Below are positions 63,601 through 64,000 of a stretch of DNA of 64,000 nucleotides, piece after piece (within the stretch, counting starts at the first letter, position 1; each line of letters opens with the position of its first letter). Source of the DNA: Jaltomata sinuosa (lineage: Eukaryota > Streptophyta > Magnoliopsida > Solanales > Solanaceae); contig QJPP01007578.1 of NCBI GenBank assembly GCA_003996215.1, positions 372,001-436,000 on the forward strand. Direction: 5' to 3'. The notes below the pieces were generated by a model, which had not been told where the DNA came from, searched no databases, and worked only from the letters and a program-made list of their open reading frames with translations. A program made the position numbers and the translations under genes.

Positions 63601-63661
63601 TATTTAGTATTTTTCCTTTATTGCCTCCTTCTTGGAGTCTAATAGGTTCTTCTATTGGCAT
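60617..63661 (-). CDS. Pararetroviral coat protein-protease-reverse transcriptase polyprotein, 1014 open codons, C-terminally cut by frameshift
   Basis: Domains in order: coat/capsid-like N-terminus (1-285) ending in a Lys/Tyr-rich basic run; CCHC knuckle at 289-302 (CFTCGSIDHLANTC); acidic Ser patch (330-360); a second Cys/His cluster at 389-430 (CEHNF, CYICRW, CKKC and CINC) that looks like a zinc-ribbon or RING-type fold; a coiled-coil (450-482). Then an aspartic protease with active-site ALVDSGCTKS (527-536), a CQCDHC cluster near 671, and reverse transcriptase from about 790 with FSKLDCKSGYWQVKM, MPFGLKTAPPIFQ and catalytic YVDD at 919-922. It stops after NYARNFIKT, where a frameshift separates RNase H. 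One long uninterrupted frame of this size is notable in an endogenous copy. Confidence 0.88.
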   Translation of the reverse strand: MPIEEPIRLQEGGNKGKILNIAAHDPQMWNSVLDIWKGIIVADYIQSNQETDAEAMYRYMETFLGESTKGVWEAYKSEFPEEFQGLVDMGANPYNFANKIHVLLTGEDPNSGLITLQRNALIKLEQLSIISWFQIKEFLTEYYYYCTISGNTFDQNLGKKLFNKLPGALGREIEERWNGQDGILQNPNTKWTIGQRTQHVMNILQEKCTNIQIQKQLKQSETNFCKSIYTTQSYDKDPQQKKHKKYKKVPYYPKKYYLKKSMAKKPYLDKNRHIRKFDGKRNYKNRLECFTCGSIDHLANTCPKRNNSRTRNAQLIEEFNETLINVDEYMSDSESIYSVISIDPNEEQRQNSSDSEGEELINELGLGKLDKIKLRDLDTYDLINVTVDCEHNFEKGKGLDSNQCYICRWYPSKDKRLKCKKCYIVGCINCIEKTLETRIVSEHIDIKESITEIKILNLEDKIEKIENRLRKLERGKEIIIEEELMNTNTNQRNKNFEGLICNEDKKMSTIKVLVRIKIQNYEVETLALVDSGCTKSIINERIIPTDLIRNLPETQVSMQMDGTYNTYSHYVGKATISFKNTCDEFYKPSYKIDKIWTRDLNIRVDFVLGLDFLLQNNGSCLLTRDGIILSKNITQTAVTTEYTPTKMRHIKNKTEQKELPTKQNCENGKDCQCDHCDTINIQEEIHKIIDMEKIEKDYSLIEINTEFYNFSKGIKQIGIINNQKDLEKIIQILDELEIIGEKPLKHWESNKITCKLDIINPEYIVKTASIEATNQDIADFETQIKELLDLGVIRRSRSKHRSAAFMVRNHAEILRGKARMVINYKRLNDNTRMDGYKLPDKTELINRIQGRTCFSKLDCKSGYWQVKMHEDSIDWTSFTCPEGHFEWLVMPFGLKTAPPIFQRKMDNIFREFKNFVIVYVDDILIFSNTMKEHLGHLQLVFRLLVNHGIIISKKKMDLCKTQIDFLGIIIGEGKIKLQSHIAKKILDMPDKLDKTKDLQNFLGILNYARNFIKT

Positions 63662-63689
63662 TCTTCTCCCTATTGGTTTTACTCCCTAT

Positions 63690-64000
63690 GGTGTCAGAAG
63701 TATTAATGGTGTCAGAGCCATTAATCCGAAAGACCACTGGTATATGGACGTCCCACAAACCCCATATTATCAGAGATTTTTTGGTAAACCAATTTTATTT
63801 ATTATACTTAAAATAGTAAATTTACATAAAGACTTTAATCAAGACATACAACAAATTATACTACATAAAATTATTAATTCTACTGAAGACTTTTGGCCCT
63901 ACGAGATATATAAGTAGGTACGCTATATATGAAAAAGGACTATTACTCTAGAAGATTAGTAATTCAACATAAGAGATTATTCTACTATAGACAACACTTA
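63690..64000 (+). mobile_element. Second pararetrovirus fragment, head-to-head with the first, running off the window
   Basis: From about 63690 the map strand reads TGGTGTCAGAAG and TGGTGTCAGAGCCATT; the second is a near match to the TGGTATCAGAGCC initiator tRNA-Met priming site that marks the start of caulimovirid genomes. An open frame follows to a stop near 63915 (INPKDHWYMDVPQTPYYQ, HKDFNQDIQQIIL), a style of Asn/Ile/Lys-rich protein consistent with the neighbouring viral genes, though I cannot name it. Its orientation is opposite to the copy at 57840-63690, so two viral pieces meet here. Confidence 0.6.

Larger units (their letters stand above)
57840..63690 (-). mobile_element. Endogenous pararetrovirus (Caulimoviridae, solendovirus-like), minus strand
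   Basis: Old integrated DNA-virus copy read right to left. It has a coat protein-protease-RT frame (63661-60617), RNase H (60616-60075), a transactivator/viroplasmin gene (60056-58815), then an intergenic region with TATA box, repeats and poly(A) signal (58814-about 57840). No LTRs and no integrase, as expected for this family. The sequence before the coat region (movement protein side) is missing at the right, where the copy meets another viral piece at about 63690. The left edge is an estimate. The frames are unusually long for an integrated copy. Confidence 0.88.

Overview
This 64 kb window is plant nuclear DNA, almost certainly from a Solanaceae species. The evidence is the 3' exons of a cytosolic ascorbate peroxidase gene, a chloroplast insert with Solanaceae-like clpP/psbT, a solendovirus-like endogenous pararetrovirus, and plant L1, RTE and Ty3/gypsy chromovirus retrotransposons. 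The only ordinary host gene is the APX tail at 1-487. Nearly everything else is nested, decaying mobile DNA.

Layout. 1-487: last exons of APX. 1740-7030: degenerate L1-type LINE (ORF1 with DUF4283-like region and CCHC; ORF2 with endonuclease and RT). 7037-7425: 3' end of a Ty1/copia element, minus strand. About 7430-29814: a gypsy element here called H. Its 5' LTR remnant carries a 5'-truncated RTE LINE (7835-8875). Its interior carries an antisense pseudogene with a plant Transposase_32-like domain (26207-27296). Its 3' LTR starts near 28460. H is split by A1 (10791-26202), a non-autonomous gypsy element with 2.34 kb LTRs. A1's left LTR is split by A2 (12637-20550), a related non-autonomous element in the opposite orientation. 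29815-32877: A3, the 3' part of a coding relative of A1/A2 (minus strand). 32878-35793: B3, the 3' part of a minus-strand chromovirus. 36508-55195: B1, a plus-strand relative of B3. B1's 3' LTR is split by B2 (43321-53370), a nearly full-length element of the same family. B2's 5' LTR holds a 257-bp TG...CA insertion. 55196-56070: mosaic chloroplast insert (clpP exon 1, inverted psbB fragment, intact psbT). 56760-56975: TG-rich sequence ending in a 58-bp poly-G run. About 57840-63690: endogenous pararetrovirus on the minus strand with long open frames. It meets a second viral piece head to head at about 63690.

Insertion order, read from target-site duplications and interruptions: H before A1 before A2; H before A3 (and A3 apparently before B3); B1 before B2 before the 257-bp insert.

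The most interesting structure is in the LTRs. At least three divergent LTR lineages each carry dense arrays of short dyad-symmetric words. They also carry tandem short stem-loops whose stems differ between copies and lineages but stay complementary, some with an unchanged loop. A further hairpin with an 8-bp stem is kept in the U5 side of the B and H LTRs. These are not coding and suggest selection on structure or on dyad binding sites.
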